Shown piece after piece: positions 17,764 to 27,437 of a stretch of DNA of 64,000 nucleotides (position 1 is its first letter; each line of letters begins with the position of its first letter). Location of the stretch: the NCBI RefSeq assembly GCF_001463745.1, contig NZ_BBWJ01000039.1:62001-126000 (forward strand), given 5' to 3'. This DNA comes from Aureimonas sp. AU22. Its GTDB lineage: Bacteria; Pseudomonadota; Alphaproteobacteria; Rhizobiales; Rhizobiaceae. Below the pieces are notes generated by a model, which worked only from the letters and a program-made list of their open reading frames with translations, made no database searches and was not told the DNA's origin. A program made the position numbers and the translations under genes.

Positions 17764-18552
17764 ATGTCTACGATCGAGATTCCGTTGAAGAACGCCATGA
17801 AGGCCAAGATGGACGCCGGCGGGCTCGCGGTCGGCATGATCGTGCGCCTCATGCGCAACGTCGAGATCGCGGCGATCGCCAAGAGCGCGGGGTTCGACAG
17901 TCTCTACATCGACCTGGAACACTGCAGCTTCTCCCTCGAGACGGTCAGTCAGATCAGCCTGACGGCCGCAGCCCTAGGCGTGACGCCGCTCGTTCGCGTC
18001 GCCGGCATCGACCCCGCCGAGATCGGTCGGGTTCTTGAGTCCGGCGCGCAGGGCGTCATCATCCCCCACATGGAGAGCAAGGCGGACGCCGAGACGGTCG
18101 TCGAGGCGGCGAAGTTCCCGCCTCGTGGCCAAAGGTCCCTTCTCGGCATCAACCCGCACACCCTCTTCCGGGGCGGACCGGCCGCGGAGATCATGGAGAA
18201 GATGAACGCGGCGACCCTGGTGGTCGGAATGATCGAGTCGGTCGGCGCCATCGAGCGGGCCGACGAGATCGCCTCGGTCGAAGGGCTCGACATGCTTCAT
18301 GTCGGCACCAACGATCTCTGCAACTCGCTCGGAGTGCCGGGCCAGATCGACCATCCCAGCGTCTGCGAGGCGTACGCACAAATCGCATCCGTCTGCCGAG
18401 CCCATGGAAAGCACCTTGGCGTCGGCGGGCTGAACTCCAGACCCGACATCGCACGGGAGATCATCGGGTTGGGCGCCCGATACGTCTCTGCCGGAAGCGA
18501 CACCGGCTTCCTGATGAACGCCGCCACCGCGGCGGCCCGCTCCTTCGCATGA
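17764..18552 (+). CDS. HpcH/HpaI aldolase family protein
   Basis: A 262-residue class II pyruvate aldolase of the HpcH/HpaI family (TIM barrel, divalent metal). Motifs: DSLYIDLEHCSFSLE near residue 42-56, the Arg/Gly strand TPLVRVAGID, metal-ligand Glu in VVGMIESVGAIERADEI near 155, and the Asp in LHVGTNDLCNSLG near 182. These enzymes cleave 2-keto-3-deoxy sugar acids or 4-hydroxy-2-keto acids to pyruvate and an aldehyde. The start at 17764 is chosen because the family core starts directly after it. It heads a plus-strand run with SDR, ALDH, ttuC and ttuD; the aldehyde product could feed the ALDH. Confidence 0.9.
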   Translation: MSTIEIPLKNAMKAKMDAGGLAVGMIVRLMRNVEIAAIAKSAGFDSLYIDLEHCSFSLETVSQISLTAAALGVTPLVRVAGIDPAEIGRVLESGAQGVIIPHMESKADAETVVEAAKFPPRGQRSLLGINPHTLFRGGPAAEIMEKMNAATLVVGMIESVGAIERADEIASVEGLDMLHVGTNDLCNSLGVPGQIDHPSVCEAYAQIASVCRAHGKHLGVGGLNSRPDIAREIIGLGARYVSAGSDTGFLMNAATAAARSFA

Positions 18553-18653
18553 CCGCCGTCCTGCCTCCCCGAACTCCTAGGCACGACCTCGGAGGCGGAG
18601 CCGACAGGACGCCATCCAATCCACCGCTTTGTCACACCGATCGGAGAGACACC

Positions 18654-19478
18654 GTGAACTTCCCCGCCACGCAGACCAAGAAGAACGCCGATCTGTCGGC
18701 GGACGCCCGGAACTTCGGCGTGCAGGACCGCGTGGTCCTCGTCACCGGTTCCGGTCAGGGGATCGGGCGCGAACTCGCCCGTCAGTTCGCTGCCGCGGGC
18801 GCGAAGCTCGTCGTCGCGGATCTCGCCATCGACAAAGCAGGAGCCGTCGCCGAGGAGATCGAGGCAGCCGGTGGCGCCGCGATCTCGCTCTCGGTGGACG
18901 TCTCACGCCGCGAGGCGGTCGAGGAGATGGTCGCGGCCACGATCGGGCACTACGGCCAGATCGACGTCCTGATCAACAACGCCTCGATCTTCTCCGCCCT
19001 GATCAAGCGCCCGTTCGACGAGATTCCGACGGACGAGTGGCAGAGCGTGATGAACATCAACGTCAACGGGGTCTTCTACTGCGCCAGCGCGGTGGCGAAG
19101 CCGATGAAGGAACGTGGCTTCGGCCGCATCATCAACATCTCGTCCGCCTCGGTCCATCGCGGCACCAAGAACTACCTCCACTACGTCACGTCGAAGTCCG
19201 CCCTCATCGGGATGACGAACTCGATGGCACGCGAACTCGGACCGCACGGCGTCACGGTGAACTGCATCCGTCCGGGCACCGTCGCGACGGAGGTCCCTGC
19301 CCGCGTAGCCAGCCTGACCCCCGAGATACTCCAGCGCAACATCGATCTGCAGTGCATCCCGCGCACGCTTGTCCCCTCGGATCTGGTCGGGCTCTCGATG
19401 TTCCTGAGCACCCCGGCGTCGGGCTTCATCACCGGTCAGACGATCGCCTGCGACGGCGGCTACACGCACAGCTTCTGA
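18654..19478 (+). CDS. SDR-family oxidoreductase
   Basis: A 274-residue classical SDR starting at a GTG. GGAGA sits 6 bases before that GTG, and the longer frame upstream overlaps the aldolase. Motifs: VVLVTGSGQGIGRELAR near residues 26-40, LINNASIFSAL, the Ser in INISSASVH, YVTSKSALIG with catalytic Tyr/Lys, and C-terminal CDGGYTHSF. It probably oxidises a sugar or hydroxy-acid substrate in the same pathway as the aldolase in front and the ALDH that begins 21 bp behind. About 25 extra N-terminal residues precede the Rossmann fold. Confidence 0.9.
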   Translation: MNFPATQTKKNADLSADARNFGVQDRVVLVTGSGQGIGRELARQFAAAGAKLVVADLAIDKAGAVAEEIEAAGGAAISLSVDVSRREAVEEMVAATIGHYGQIDVLINNASIFSALIKRPFDEIPTDEWQSVMNINVNGVFYCASAVAKPMKERGFGRIINISSASVHRGTKNYLHYVTSKSALIGMTNSMARELGPHGVTVNCIRPGTVATEVPARVASLTPEILQRNIDLQCIPRTLVPSDLVGLSMFLSTPASGFITGQTIACDGGYTHSF

Positions 19479-19499
19479 GCCTACGACAGGACGGACCCC

Positions 19500-20954
19500 A
19501 TGATCTCCTACGAGAACCACTTCATCGACGGACAGTGGGTGAAACCGTCGAACGCTCACCTCAAGCCGTCGATCGACCCCTACACCGAGACGCCGTTCGC
19601 GATGGTCACGTCCGGGGGGACGGCGGACGACGTCGATCGGGCCGTGACGGCGGCCCGACGAGCGTTCGCGTCGTTCTCGCGCACCAGTCTCGGCGAGCGG
19701 ATCGCGCTGCTCGATCGCATCGCGGCGGCCTACGAGGAACGGGTCGACGAGATCTCGCTCCTGATGGCCCGCGAGGTCGGCATTCCCGTGAGCGCCCGCG
19801 CCCAGGCCACCGGACCGCTGGGTCATGTCAAGGTCGCTCGAGATCTCCTCCGCACCTACGGGTTCGAGAAGCAGATGGACGGCACGATCGTACGCCGGGA
19901 GCCGATCGGCGTCTGTGCCCTGATCTCTCCGTGGAACTGGCCCATGCAGACGCCCGTGATCAAGGCAATCTACGGCATCGCCGCAGGCTGCACGGTCGTC
20001 CTGAAGCCGTCGGACGCCTCCCCGATAACAGCGATCGTCATGGCCGAGATCTTCGAGAAGGCCGGCGTGCCGAAGGGCGTCTTCAACCTGGTCCTGGGCA
20101 AGGGACGCGAGGTCGGAGCGGCTCTCTCGATCCACCCCGACGTGGACATGATCTCCTTCACCGGATCGACCGGTGCCGGAGCGAAGGTCGGCGAGGCTGC
20201 TGCCCGGACCGTCAAGCGCGTCTCGCTGGAACTCGGCGGCAAGTCGGCGAACATCGTCCTCCAGGATGCCGACCTCGAGAAGGCGGCCCGCTGGAACATC
20301 CAGCGCTGCTTCTTCAACGCCGGACAGTCGTGCCATGCACCGAGCCGCATGCTCGTGCACAAGGACCAGATGGATCAGGCGCTTTCCTTCCTCGTGGACG
20401 AGGCCTCCCGATACCGCCTTGGAGACCCGAAGGAGACCGAGACGACCATGGGGCCGGTCGTCAACCGGGCGCAGTTCGACAGCATCCAGCGATACATCCA
20501 GATCGGCATCGACGAGGGAGCGACGCTCGCCTGCGGCGGAACCGGCAAGCCGGACGGCCGGAACCAGGGCTACTTTGTCAAGCCGACGGTGTTCGGCGAC
20601 GTCGCGCCGGATTCGGTGATCGCGAGGGAGGAGATCTTCGGTCCCGTGCTCGCCGTGATCCCCTACTCGACGGAGGCCGAGGCGTTGGAGATCGCGAACG
20701 ACAGCCCGTACGGTCTGGGTGGATACGTGTTCGGCGGCGACCGCGAGCGCTCCTACGAGTTCGCCGCCCGCCTGCGTGCCGGACGCATCTGCTTCAACGG
20801 GGCCGCGACGAACTCCGTCACGCCGATGGGCGGCTACAAGCAGTCCGGGATCGGACGCTCCATGGGCTCGGTCGGGCTCGAGGAGTACCTCGAGATCAAG
20901 TCGATCTATGGTTTCGAAGAGGAGGCGGAGAGCCTTCCTCAGTTCGCGGCCTAG
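19500..20954 (+). CDS. Aldehyde dehydrogenase family protein
   Basis: A 484-residue NAD(P)-dependent aldehyde dehydrogenase. It shows SPWNWPMQTPV, the cofactor Lys in VVLKPSDASP near residue 168, the glycine motif ISFTGSTGAGAKV near 220, the general-base Glu in SLELGGKSANI near 244 and the nucleophile Cys in NAGQSCHAPSR near 278. Length is standard. It is immediately downstream of the SDR, so one operon is likely. It would oxidise the aldehyde released by the upstream aldolase, or a semialdehyde; the natural substrate is not visible. Confidence 0.92.
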   Translation: MISYENHFIDGQWVKPSNAHLKPSIDPYTETPFAMVTSGGTADDVDRAVTAARRAFASFSRTSLGERIALLDRIAAAYEERVDEISLLMAREVGIPVSARAQATGPLGHVKVARDLLRTYGFEKQMDGTIVRREPIGVCALISPWNWPMQTPVIKAIYGIAAGCTVVLKPSDASPITAIVMAEIFEKAGVPKGVFNLVLGKGREVGAALSIHPDVDMISFTGSTGAGAKVGEAAARTVKRVSLELGGKSANIVLQDADLEKAARWNIQRCFFNAGQSCHAPSRMLVHKDQMDQALSFLVDEASRYRLGDPKETETTMGPVVNRAQFDSIQRYIQIGIDEGATLACGGTGKPDGRNQGYFVKPTVFGDVAPDSVIAREEIFGPVLAVIPYSTEAEALEIANDSPYGLGGYVFGGDRERSYEFAARLRAGRICFNGAATNSVTPMGGYKQSGIGRSMGSVGLEEYLEIKSIYGFEEEAESLPQFAA

Positions 20955-21200
20955 GCCCCCGGCATTCCACCGATCTCGGGAGGGGCCACGAAGCCGAGAC
21001 GTTCGCCTGCGGTCCCCCTTCACGGCACCGTCGAACGCTCACCCGTCGCCGGCTGACCCGTTCCGGTTCACCTGCGACCACGTCCACAGTCTCGACGTTC
21101 GACAGCCAAGCCTTCGATGGACCCGGATCCCGGCAGCGTCGGGGTCCACCCTCACGTCGTTCGATCGTTCCCAGCCCCTACTCCACACAGGATTCAGACG

Positions 21201-22280
21201 ATGCAGACCTACAGGATCGCCGCCATTCCCGCCGACGGCATCGGACCCGAGGTGATCGACGCCGGGCTCCAGGCCTTGGAGGCGCTCGAGCGACGGGACG
21301 GAGGCTTCAAGCTGGAGGTCACCCAGTTCGACTGGGGCTCGGACTACTACAAGAAGCACGGTGTGATGATGCCGGCCGATGGCACGCAGCAACTGAAGGG
21401 CTTCGACGCGATCTTCTTCGGCGCGGTCGGGGCGCCCGATGTGCCCGACCACATCACCCTGTGGGGGCTGCGGCTGCCGATCTGCCAGGGCTTCGACCAG
21501 TACGCGAACGTGCGGCCGACCAAGATTCTGCCGGGCATCGTCTCGCCGCTGGCGGGCGTGAAGCCCGGCGATCTCGACTGGGTCATCGTGCGCGAGAATT
21601 CAGAAGGCGAGTATTCCGGTCATGGCGGGCGCGCCCATCGCGGCCTGCCGGAGGAGGTCGGCACCGAGGTCGCGATCTTCACCCGCGTCGGCGTCACGCG
21701 CATCATGCGCTACGCCTTCAAGCTCGCTCAGTCGCGGCCCCGCAAGCTTCTCACCGTCGTGACCAAATCCAACGCCCAGCGCTTCGGTATGGTGATGTGG
21801 GACGAGATCGCGGCGGAGGTGGCCATCGAGTTCCCGGACGTGACCTGGGACAAGATGCTCGTCGACGCGATGACCGTGCGCATGACGCTCAAGCCCCAGA
21901 GCCTCGACACGATCGTCGCGACCAATCTCCACGCCGACATCCTGTCGGACCTCGCAGGCGCGCTGGCCGGCAGCCTCGGCGTCGCGCCGACGGCCAACAT
22001 CGACCCGGAGCGGCGCTTCCCGTCCATGTTCGAGCCGATCCACGGTTCGGCCTTCGACATCACCGGCAAGGGCATCGCCAATCCCGTCGCGACCTTCTGG
22101 ACCGCGGCGCAGATGCTGGAGCATCTCGGCCAGCCGAAGGCGGCCCGACGGCTGATGCACGCCGTGGAGGCCGTCACGGGTAGCGGCGTGACCACACCTG
22201 ACGTCGGCGGCACCGCCACGACCAAGGACGTCACGAACGCCGTCTGCGAGGCGATCCGCGGTTCCAACATCGTTCTCTGA
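21201..22280 (+). CDS. ttuC: Tartrate dehydrogenase / D-malate decarboxylating dehydrogenase
   Basis: A 359-residue member of the isocitrate/isopropylmalate dehydrogenase family, tartrate/D-malate branch. Seen: AAIPADGIGPEVIDA at the N-terminus, GAVGAPDVPDHITLWGLRLPICQ, the substrate Arg/Asn in YANVRPTKILPG, VIVRENSEGEYSGHGG, the catalytic Lys in VVTKSNAQR, the metal Asp cluster in VDAMTVRM and LHADILSDLAG, and the NAD loop EPIHGSAFDITGKG. It oxidises D-malate or tartrate with NAD+ and Mn2+. The start at 21201 has AGGA about 8 bases upstream; the longer frame is not family-like. ttuD follows after one base. The 246 bp before it show no gene. Confidence 0.9.
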   Translation: MQTYRIAAIPADGIGPEVIDAGLQALEALERRDGGFKLEVTQFDWGSDYYKKHGVMMPADGTQQLKGFDAIFFGAVGAPDVPDHITLWGLRLPICQGFDQYANVRPTKILPGIVSPLAGVKPGDLDWVIVRENSEGEYSGHGGRAHRGLPEEVGTEVAIFTRVGVTRIMRYAFKLAQSRPRKLLTVVTKSNAQRFGMVMWDEIAAEVAIEFPDVTWDKMLVDAMTVRMTLKPQSLDTIVATNLHADILSDLAGALAGSLGVAPTANIDPERRFPSMFEPIHGSAFDITGKGIANPVATFWTAAQMLEHLGQPKAARRLMHAVEAVTGSGVTTPDVGGTATTKDVTNAVCEAIRGSNIVL

Positions 22281-22281
22281 A

Positions 22282-23598
22282 ATGGATCGAACGGCGGGCT
22301 CCGACATGGCGCACCTCGATCTGGGAACCTGGAAGCCACGAGAGATCCTTCTCGATCTGTTCGAGGCCGCGGTCGCGAGCGCGGATCCCATGAAGGTGCT
22401 CGCACGTCATCTCCCCGAACGACCACGGGGACGATGCGTCGTGGTCGGGGCCGGCAAGTCGGCGGCCCTGATGGCTCGTGCCGTCGAGGTGGCCTGGCCG
22501 GACGTCGAACTCTCCGGTGTCGTGGTCACTCGCTACGGCCATGCGATCCCCACGGATCGCATCGAGGTCCTCGAGGCCTCGCATCCCGTCCCTGATCAGG
22601 CCAGCGAGGCGGCCGGCAGGCGGATCCTCGATGCCGTCTCGGACCTTGGGACGCACGATCTCGTGCTGGCGCTCGTCTCCGGTGGTGGATCGTCGTTGAT
22701 GGCTTTCCCCGCGGACGGGATTTCGCTCGAGGACAAGCGGACGGCCAACCGCATGTTGCTCGCATCCGGCCTCGGCATCGGCGACATGAACCGGATCAGG
22801 CGTCGACTGTCCGCGATCAAGGGCGGACGTCTCGCCGCCGCCGCAAGTCCGGCGCGGGTCGTGACCCTCGCGATGTCGGACGTACCGGGAGACGATCCTT
22901 CCGCGATCGCGTCCGGCCCGACGGTATTCGACCCCGACGCCGGCAGCGACCTGTCGTCCCTGGTGGACCGTCTCGGTCCCGGCCTTCCGGAGAGCGTTCG
23001 GAACAGGCTCGTCCAGAGGGCGGCGACGATGCCTACGTTCGCCTCGGACTTCCGGATGATCGCGACGCCCAGGATGGCTCTCGATTCCGCCGCCGCAGTC
23101 GCCCGACGACATGGCCTTACCCCACTCGTCCTCGGGGATGCCCTCGAGGGCGAGGCGCGGGAGGCAGGGATCCTGATGGCCGGGATCGCAAGATCCGTCC
23201 TACGACATGGAACACCGGTCGCCGGGCCGGCCGTCCTGCTGTCCGGGGGCGAGACGACCGTCACCATCGGCGCCGATGCGCCCGGACGTGGGGGTAGGAA
23301 CACGGAGTTCCTGCTCTCCCTGGCGAACGCTCTCGACGGCGAGGCGCACGTCCATGCCATTTCCGCGGATACCGACGGCATCGACGGAAGCGAGGATGCC
23401 GCCGGGGCCCTCGTGACGCCCGATACGCTCTCGAGAGCGCGCTCCGCCGGGCTCGATCCGGCCTCCGTCCTCCGGCGACACGACAGCTATACCCTGTTCG
23501 AAAGCATCGGCGATCTTGTCGTGACGGGCCCTACCCTCGTCAACGTCAACGACTTCAGGGCGATCCTGATCACCGGTCCGGCGAATGTCCGGCCCTGA
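22282..23598 (+). CDS. ttuD: Glycerate 2-kinase / hydroxypyruvate reductase-type protein (MOFRL family)
   Basis: A 438-residue MOFRL-family protein (GckA/TtuD type). The N-terminal domain has VVVGAGKSAALMARAVE near 52 and LVLALVSGGGSSLMAFP near 128-144. The C-terminal MOFRL domain has VLLSGGETTVTIGADAPGRGGRNTEFLLSLA near 315-345 in pieces and AISADTDGIDGSEDAAGAL near 362. Such enzymes phosphorylate D-glycerate to 2-phosphoglycerate with ATP; older literature called TtuD a hydroxypyruvate reductase. With ttuC directly upstream (the ttuC stop is at 22280) this forms the end of a tartrate/hydroxy-acid route to glycolysis. Confidence 0.88.
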   Translation: MDRTAGSDMAHLDLGTWKPREILLDLFEAAVASADPMKVLARHLPERPRGRCVVVGAGKSAALMARAVEVAWPDVELSGVVVTRYGHAIPTDRIEVLEASHPVPDQASEAAGRRILDAVSDLGTHDLVLALVSGGGSSLMAFPADGISLEDKRTANRMLLASGLGIGDMNRIRRRLSAIKGGRLAAAASPARVVTLAMSDVPGDDPSAIASGPTVFDPDAGSDLSSLVDRLGPGLPESVRNRLVQRAATMPTFASDFRMIATPRMALDSAAAVARRHGLTPLVLGDALEGEAREAGILMAGIARSVLRHGTPVAGPAVLLSGGETTVTIGADAPGRGGRNTEFLLSLANALDGEAHVHAISADTDGIDGSEDAAGALVTPDTLSRARSAGLDPASVLRRHDSYTLFESIGDLVVTGPTLVNVNDFRAILITGPANVRP

Positions 23599-23697
23599 GG
23601 GACCGAACTCACACCGCCTAGCGTCAATGAAGACACTTCTGCCGGTCGAGGATTGCGCTACCGCACCGTGCACCTGATCCACCGGCGCCACCACACT

Positions 23698-23726
23698 GTC
23701 CCCGTCGCCGATGGCGACGCGGGGAC
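23698..23726 (+). terminator. Hairpin after ttuD
   Basis: GTCCCCGTCGCC pairs with GGCGAC and GGGGAC around a 3-base loop with a 2-base bulge. It lies about 100 bp after ttuD and about 45 bp before the next ALDH, which suggests a separate transcript for the latter. No T tract is present. Confidence 0.4.
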
Positions 23727-23769
23727 GCCGTCGGTCTCACGACCAACATGATGCCCCTCGGAGCTTGAC

Positions 23770-25254
23770 ATGCAGACCTTCGAACACTGGATCGCCGGCA
23801 CCTACGCCCCGTCTCGGAGCGGCGAATGGATCGAGAGCGTCGATCCGTACAGCGGGAAGGCCTGGGCCCGAATCCCACGTGGAAACCGCGAGGACGCAGA
23901 CCATGCGGTCTCCGTCGCGAAGGACGCGATGACCAGCGGTCCTTGGGCCAGCTTCACCGCGACCCAGCGCGGCAAGGTCCTGCGGAAGATCGGTGACCTC
24001 GTCCTCGAACACGCTCGCGATCTGGCGGAGCTTGAGGTGCGGGACAACGGAAAGCTCCTGGCGGAGATGCTGGGATCGCTGAAGTACAAGGCCGAGTACT
24101 GGCACTACTATGCGGGCCTCGCAGACAAGATCGAGGGGTCGGTCATGCCCATCGACAAGCCCGACCTGTTCGGGTTCACGCTGAGGGAGCCGGTGGGCGT
24201 CGTCCTCGCGCTGACGGCGTGGAACTCGCCCCTGACGTTCCTCGCCATCAAATGCGCTCCGGCCCTCGCGGCAGGCTGCTCGGTCGTCGTGAAGCCGTCG
24301 GAGTTCTCGTCGTCCAGCTCGCTCGCCTTCGCCAGGCTGACGAAGGAAGCCGGCCTACCGGACGGCGTTCTCAACGTCGTCACGGGCTACGGGGCGGACA
24401 TCGGCGCTCCGCTGGTCGAACATCGCGACATCGCCCACGTGACCTTCACGGGCTCCGACACGACGGGCGCCAAGGTCTACGAGGCCGCCGCGAGGCACAT
24501 GAAGCGCGTGGCGATGGAGCTTGGAGGAAAGTCCCCGAACGTCGTCTTCGACGACGCGGATCTCGACAGGGCCGCCGCCGGGGTCGTCTCCGGCATCTTC
24601 GGTGCGGCCGGCCAGATGTGCACGGCGGGCTCCCGGCTCCTCGTCCAGAACTCCATCAAGGAGGCCTTCACCGATCGCCTGCTCGCCATGGCCCGGACCG
24701 TGAAGGTCGGTGATCCGATGGACGCCGCGACGCAGATGGGGCCGATCTCGACGGCCCCGCAGTTCCGCAAGGTGCTCGACTACATCGACATCGCCAGGTC
24801 CGAGGGTGCCCGTTGCATCCTGGGCGGAAAGCCGGCCGAGGGGCCCGGCGTCGGCGCCGGCCAGTTCGTGGAGCCGACGATCTTCACGGACGTCACGAAC
24901 GACATGAGGATCGCGCAGGAGGAGGTGTTCGGTCCCGTCCTCTCCATCATCGGGTTCGACGACGAGGCGCAGGCGATCGAACTCGCGAACGGCGTGGCGT
25001 ACGGCCTCGCTGCTGGCGTCTGGACGAAGGATGTCGGACGACTCATCCGGATGTCGAAGGCGTTGGAGGTCGGAACAGTGTGGGGCAACACCTACCGGAC
25101 CTACAGTTTCATGATGCCGTTCGGCGGCATGAAGCGTTCCGGCGTCGGTCGGGAGAACGGGATCGAGGCCATCGAGGAATTCCTAGAGACCAAGAGCGTC
25201 ATGATCTCGACCGCGGCGGATGCCGGCCCGGCAAACAACTTCGTTCCGCGGTAG
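23770..25254 (+). CDS. Aldehyde dehydrogenase family protein
   Basis: A 494-residue NAD(P)-dependent ALDH. Motifs: LTAWNSPLTF near 155, the cofactor Lys in VVVKPSEFSSSS near 178, VTFTGSDTTGAKVYE near 230, the Glu in AMELGGKSPNVVF near 255, and the nucleophile Cys in AAGQMCTAGSR near 288, with EEVFGPVLSIIGF near 385. It differs from the ALDH at 19500 in sequence detail, so it probably has its own substrate. It stands 171 bp after ttuD and 173 bp before an unrelated membrane protein gene. Confidence 0.92.
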   Translation: MQTFEHWIAGTYAPSRSGEWIESVDPYSGKAWARIPRGNREDADHAVSVAKDAMTSGPWASFTATQRGKVLRKIGDLVLEHARDLAELEVRDNGKLLAEMLGSLKYKAEYWHYYAGLADKIEGSVMPIDKPDLFGFTLREPVGVVLALTAWNSPLTFLAIKCAPALAAGCSVVVKPSEFSSSSSLAFARLTKEAGLPDGVLNVVTGYGADIGAPLVEHRDIAHVTFTGSDTTGAKVYEAAARHMKRVAMELGGKSPNVVFDDADLDRAAAGVVSGIFGAAGQMCTAGSRLLVQNSIKEAFTDRLLAMARTVKVGDPMDAATQMGPISTAPQFRKVLDYIDIARSEGARCILGGKPAEGPGVGAGQFVEPTIFTDVTNDMRIAQEEVFGPVLSIIGFDDEAQAIELANGVAYGLAAGVWTKDVGRLIRMSKALEVGTVWGNTYRTYSFMMPFGGMKRSGVGRENGIEAIEEFLETKSVMISTAADAGPANNFVPR

Positions 25255-25426
25255 ATCGACGACTTACCGCACGCCACTTTCCGATCGAACTGGAGGAGCT
25301 GCCGATCATCCGATCCAACCCCGCGTGAAGCGATAGGTTGAGTCGGCGCCGGGCGCTCGGTCCGGTCGCCAACGGCCCCTAGGTCTGACACGCTCTGTCG
25401 TCGGAAGGACGTTAAGGACGGAAAGC

Positions 25427-26068
25427 ATGAGTAGCAGCGAGAGATTGGGTGGTACCGAATGGTTCGATCCCAGCAGGCGAACCTTCTGGCTTCTGCTGCT
25501 TGCGTTCTGCTGGATCCTGCTGGGTCTGATCGTACGCCACCTTCCGGAATTGGCCGGCCCCGCCGTGGGGGCTGGCGTAGGCGCCACGATATCGGTTGCG
25601 GTCTTACTCGCGAACCGTGACCAGTCACGCCGGCAGACGACGCTTGACCTGCTGACCGAATATTACACACCCGAATTCGCGCTGAACCGCCGCGCTGCAG
25701 AACGCTTCATGGCGACTCACTCCGCTGCCGACTGGTCCCAAGACGACCCCTACATCCTGGGTGACGGCGACCCCGACCTAGCGGGCTATGGCGCGGTCGT
25801 ACGCTACTGGCAGCGGGTCGCCATACTCGATCTCGAGGGAGAACTTCGATCGAGGCTCGCGTACAGACTTCTGGCACGGGAGGTCGGATACTGGAACGCG
25901 ATCCTCTTCGACCCGATGGCCGTCCGACCCAACATGTATGTCCGGGGACTGCTGAACGAACTCGTCGAAAGGTTTTCGAAGGGTCAGGCGGATTCGTTCG
26001 AATTCGGCCAGACGGCAGGTCGAGTCCAGGTCGCGAAAGCCGAAGCCCGGAAGTCCTCAACGACCTGA
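25427..26068 (+). CDS. Small membrane protein, DUF4760-like
   Basis: A 213-residue protein of unknown function. Two hydrophobic segments lie at about 20-40 (FWLLLLAFCWILLGLIV) and 45-65 (AVGAGVGATISVAVLLA). A cytoplasmic helical domain follows (RRQTTLDLLTEYYTPEF, then VVRYWQRVAILDLEGELRSR). The arrangement of a TM hairpin followed by QT.DL...Y and a W.R.A pattern resembles the DUF4760 family. AAGGACGGAAAG precedes the ATG. It stands alone between the catabolic ALDH gene and a convergent LysR gene. No function is proposed. Confidence 0.6.
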   Translation: MSSSERLGGTEWFDPSRRTFWLLLLAFCWILLGLIVRHLPELAGPAVGAGVGATISVAVLLANRDQSRRQTTLDLLTEYYTPEFALNRRAAERFMATHSAADWSQDDPYILGDGDPDLAGYGAVVRYWQRVAILDLEGELRSRLAYRLLAREVGYWNAILFDPMAVRPNMYVRGLLNELVERFSKGQADSFEFGQTAGRVQVAKAEARKSSTT

Positions 26069-26128
26069 CGCACACGAACGACGCTGACAGTCGATGCCGG
26101 ATTTACGACTGCCGTCGATCCGGTTCAG

Positions 26129-27028
26129 TCAGCTCAGCGCCTGACCGGCAGCCTCGATCGCCTCGACCAGACGACGCCCCGCGTCCGTCAGTGGCGTTCT
26201 CTCGCGGAACATGACCGCGATGTCCCGGTGAAGCATGGGATCCGGGATGTCGATGGAACGCAGGCGACCTTCGGCGATGTCGGCATTCACGGCGGAGGCC
26301 GGAAGCAGAGCGATGTTGTCGCTTTCGGCCACCATCGTCTTGATGCAGGCGACCGAGCCGCATTCCGTCAGGTCCGTGGGAAGGCCGAGCCCCTCCTGCG
26401 CGAAGAGCTGCTCGACGAGGGTCCGCTGCTTTCCCAGCATCTGTAGGATCCAGGGGTATTCGGCGAGATCGGACCAGGTCAGCCCCTCGCGGGGAACGGC
26501 GGGATGGTCGGGTCTCGCGATCACGTGCAGCTTGTCCCGGAACAGGACGCGTTGCCGAAGACCGTCGATGAAGCCGTACGATTCGGACATCCCGACGATG
26601 AACGAGACCTCCCCACGGATGAGACCGAGGAGCAGGTCGATCTGGACCTTCTCGACGATACACAAGGTGGGCGTCTCGTTCTGAGCCTGCCATCGGCACA
26701 CGGCTTTGGGAACGATCGCCGCGGCGAGGCTCGGCAACGTCCCAAACGTCAGCGTCCCCTCCTCCTGGTCGTCCCGCCTCGTCATCCGACGTTCGGCGAG
26801 ATCGAGTTCGTCCCGTATGAGCCTCGCGTGGGCGTAGATGAGTTCGCCGGTCGGGGTCAGCGTGACGCCGGTCGGACTGCGATCGAGGAGCTTCTCCCCC
26901 AGTTCACGCTCGAGACGGTCCATCGACGTCGACAAGGCGGGCTGGGAGACCTCGAGCTGCCTGGCCGCCTTCTTGAAGCTGCCGTTCTCCGCGATGCAGG
27001 CGAAGTAGAGAAGCTTTCTCGGGTCCAT
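26129..27028 (-). CDS. LysR-family transcriptional regulator
   Basis: A 299-residue LysR regulator. The winged HTH occupies residues 1-60: LLYFACIAENGSFKKAARQL, then SQPALSTSMDRLERELGEKLL. An effector-binding domain follows (GTLTFGTLPSLAAAIVPKAV, then VSFIVGMSESYGFIDGLRQR). GGAGGA lies before the ATG. It is divergent from the semialdehyde dehydrogenase at 27438. The 409 bp between them carry site B of the ATAA-N7-TTAT box that recurs at four other operons, so this protein is the most economical candidate for the shared regulator. That link is inference. Confidence 0.9.
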   Translation of the reverse strand: MDPRKLLYFACIAENGSFKKAARQLEVSQPALSTSMDRLERELGEKLLDRSPTGVTLTPTGELIYAHARLIRDELDLAERRMTRRDDQEEGTLTFGTLPSLAAAIVPKAVCRWQAQNETPTLCIVEKVQIDLLLGLIRGEVSFIVGMSESYGFIDGLRQRVLFRDKLHVIARPDHPAVPREGLTWSDLAEYPWILQMLGKQRTLVEQLFAQEGLGLPTDLTECGSVACIKTMVAESDNIALLPASAVNADIAEGRLRSIDIPDPMLHRDIAVMFRERTPLTDAGRRLVEAIEAAGQALS

Positions 27029-27194
27029 CCGATCCTCCGTACCGCGGAGGCGATGTCATTCCTCCCTGCCTCCTCCCACGGTCGGCAGTCGCGCTTCTCC
27101 CTCTGTGACACCCTGGGCCGCTCAAGTCGATCCTCCTCGATGCGGGTCGCCATGGGAATGGGATCACTGCCTGATCGGCGCGACTCGAGGCGGC

Positions 27195-27211
27195 TATAAC
27201 CCAAGCTTATC
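27195..27211. promoter_or_regulatory. ATAA-N7-TTAT LysR-type box, site B
   Basis: TATAA-CCCAAGC-TTATC preceded by CGGC. It lies in the 409 bp divergent region between the LysR gene (167 bp away) and the semialdehyde dehydrogenase (227 bp away). It shares GGCTATAACCC with site A. The remainder of the intergenic region shows no gene. Confidence 0.65.
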
Positions 27212-27437
27212 GGCCGAAGTCTAGAGGCGTTGCAGTCGGAAGACTTGGCGCTTTAAATCGCAGTCACGAGAGACGACGGCAACCGGTCTTGGGAAGACCA
27301 GGATGCCACTCACCTGAAAGCTTCTACCGGGAACCTGCCGGTTGGACTTGCGCGATCTATCGCGCCGACGTGCATGCGCATCCGCGCAACACATTGCCCC
27401 CTGAACTAGAACTACTCGGCCCATTGGGATTAGAGAG

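Noticed and set aside
18903-21023. Minus-strand open frame of 706 codons opposite SDR and ALDH
   Set aside because: The antisense of two well-supported genes; no recognisable motif and an Arg/Asp/Val-biased composition.
18629-22183. Very long open frame (1184 codons) on the plus strand
   Set aside because: It is the +2 shadow of the SDR, ALDH and ttuC genes. Its composition is Arg/Gly/Asp-rich with no domain, as expected from GC-rich third positions.
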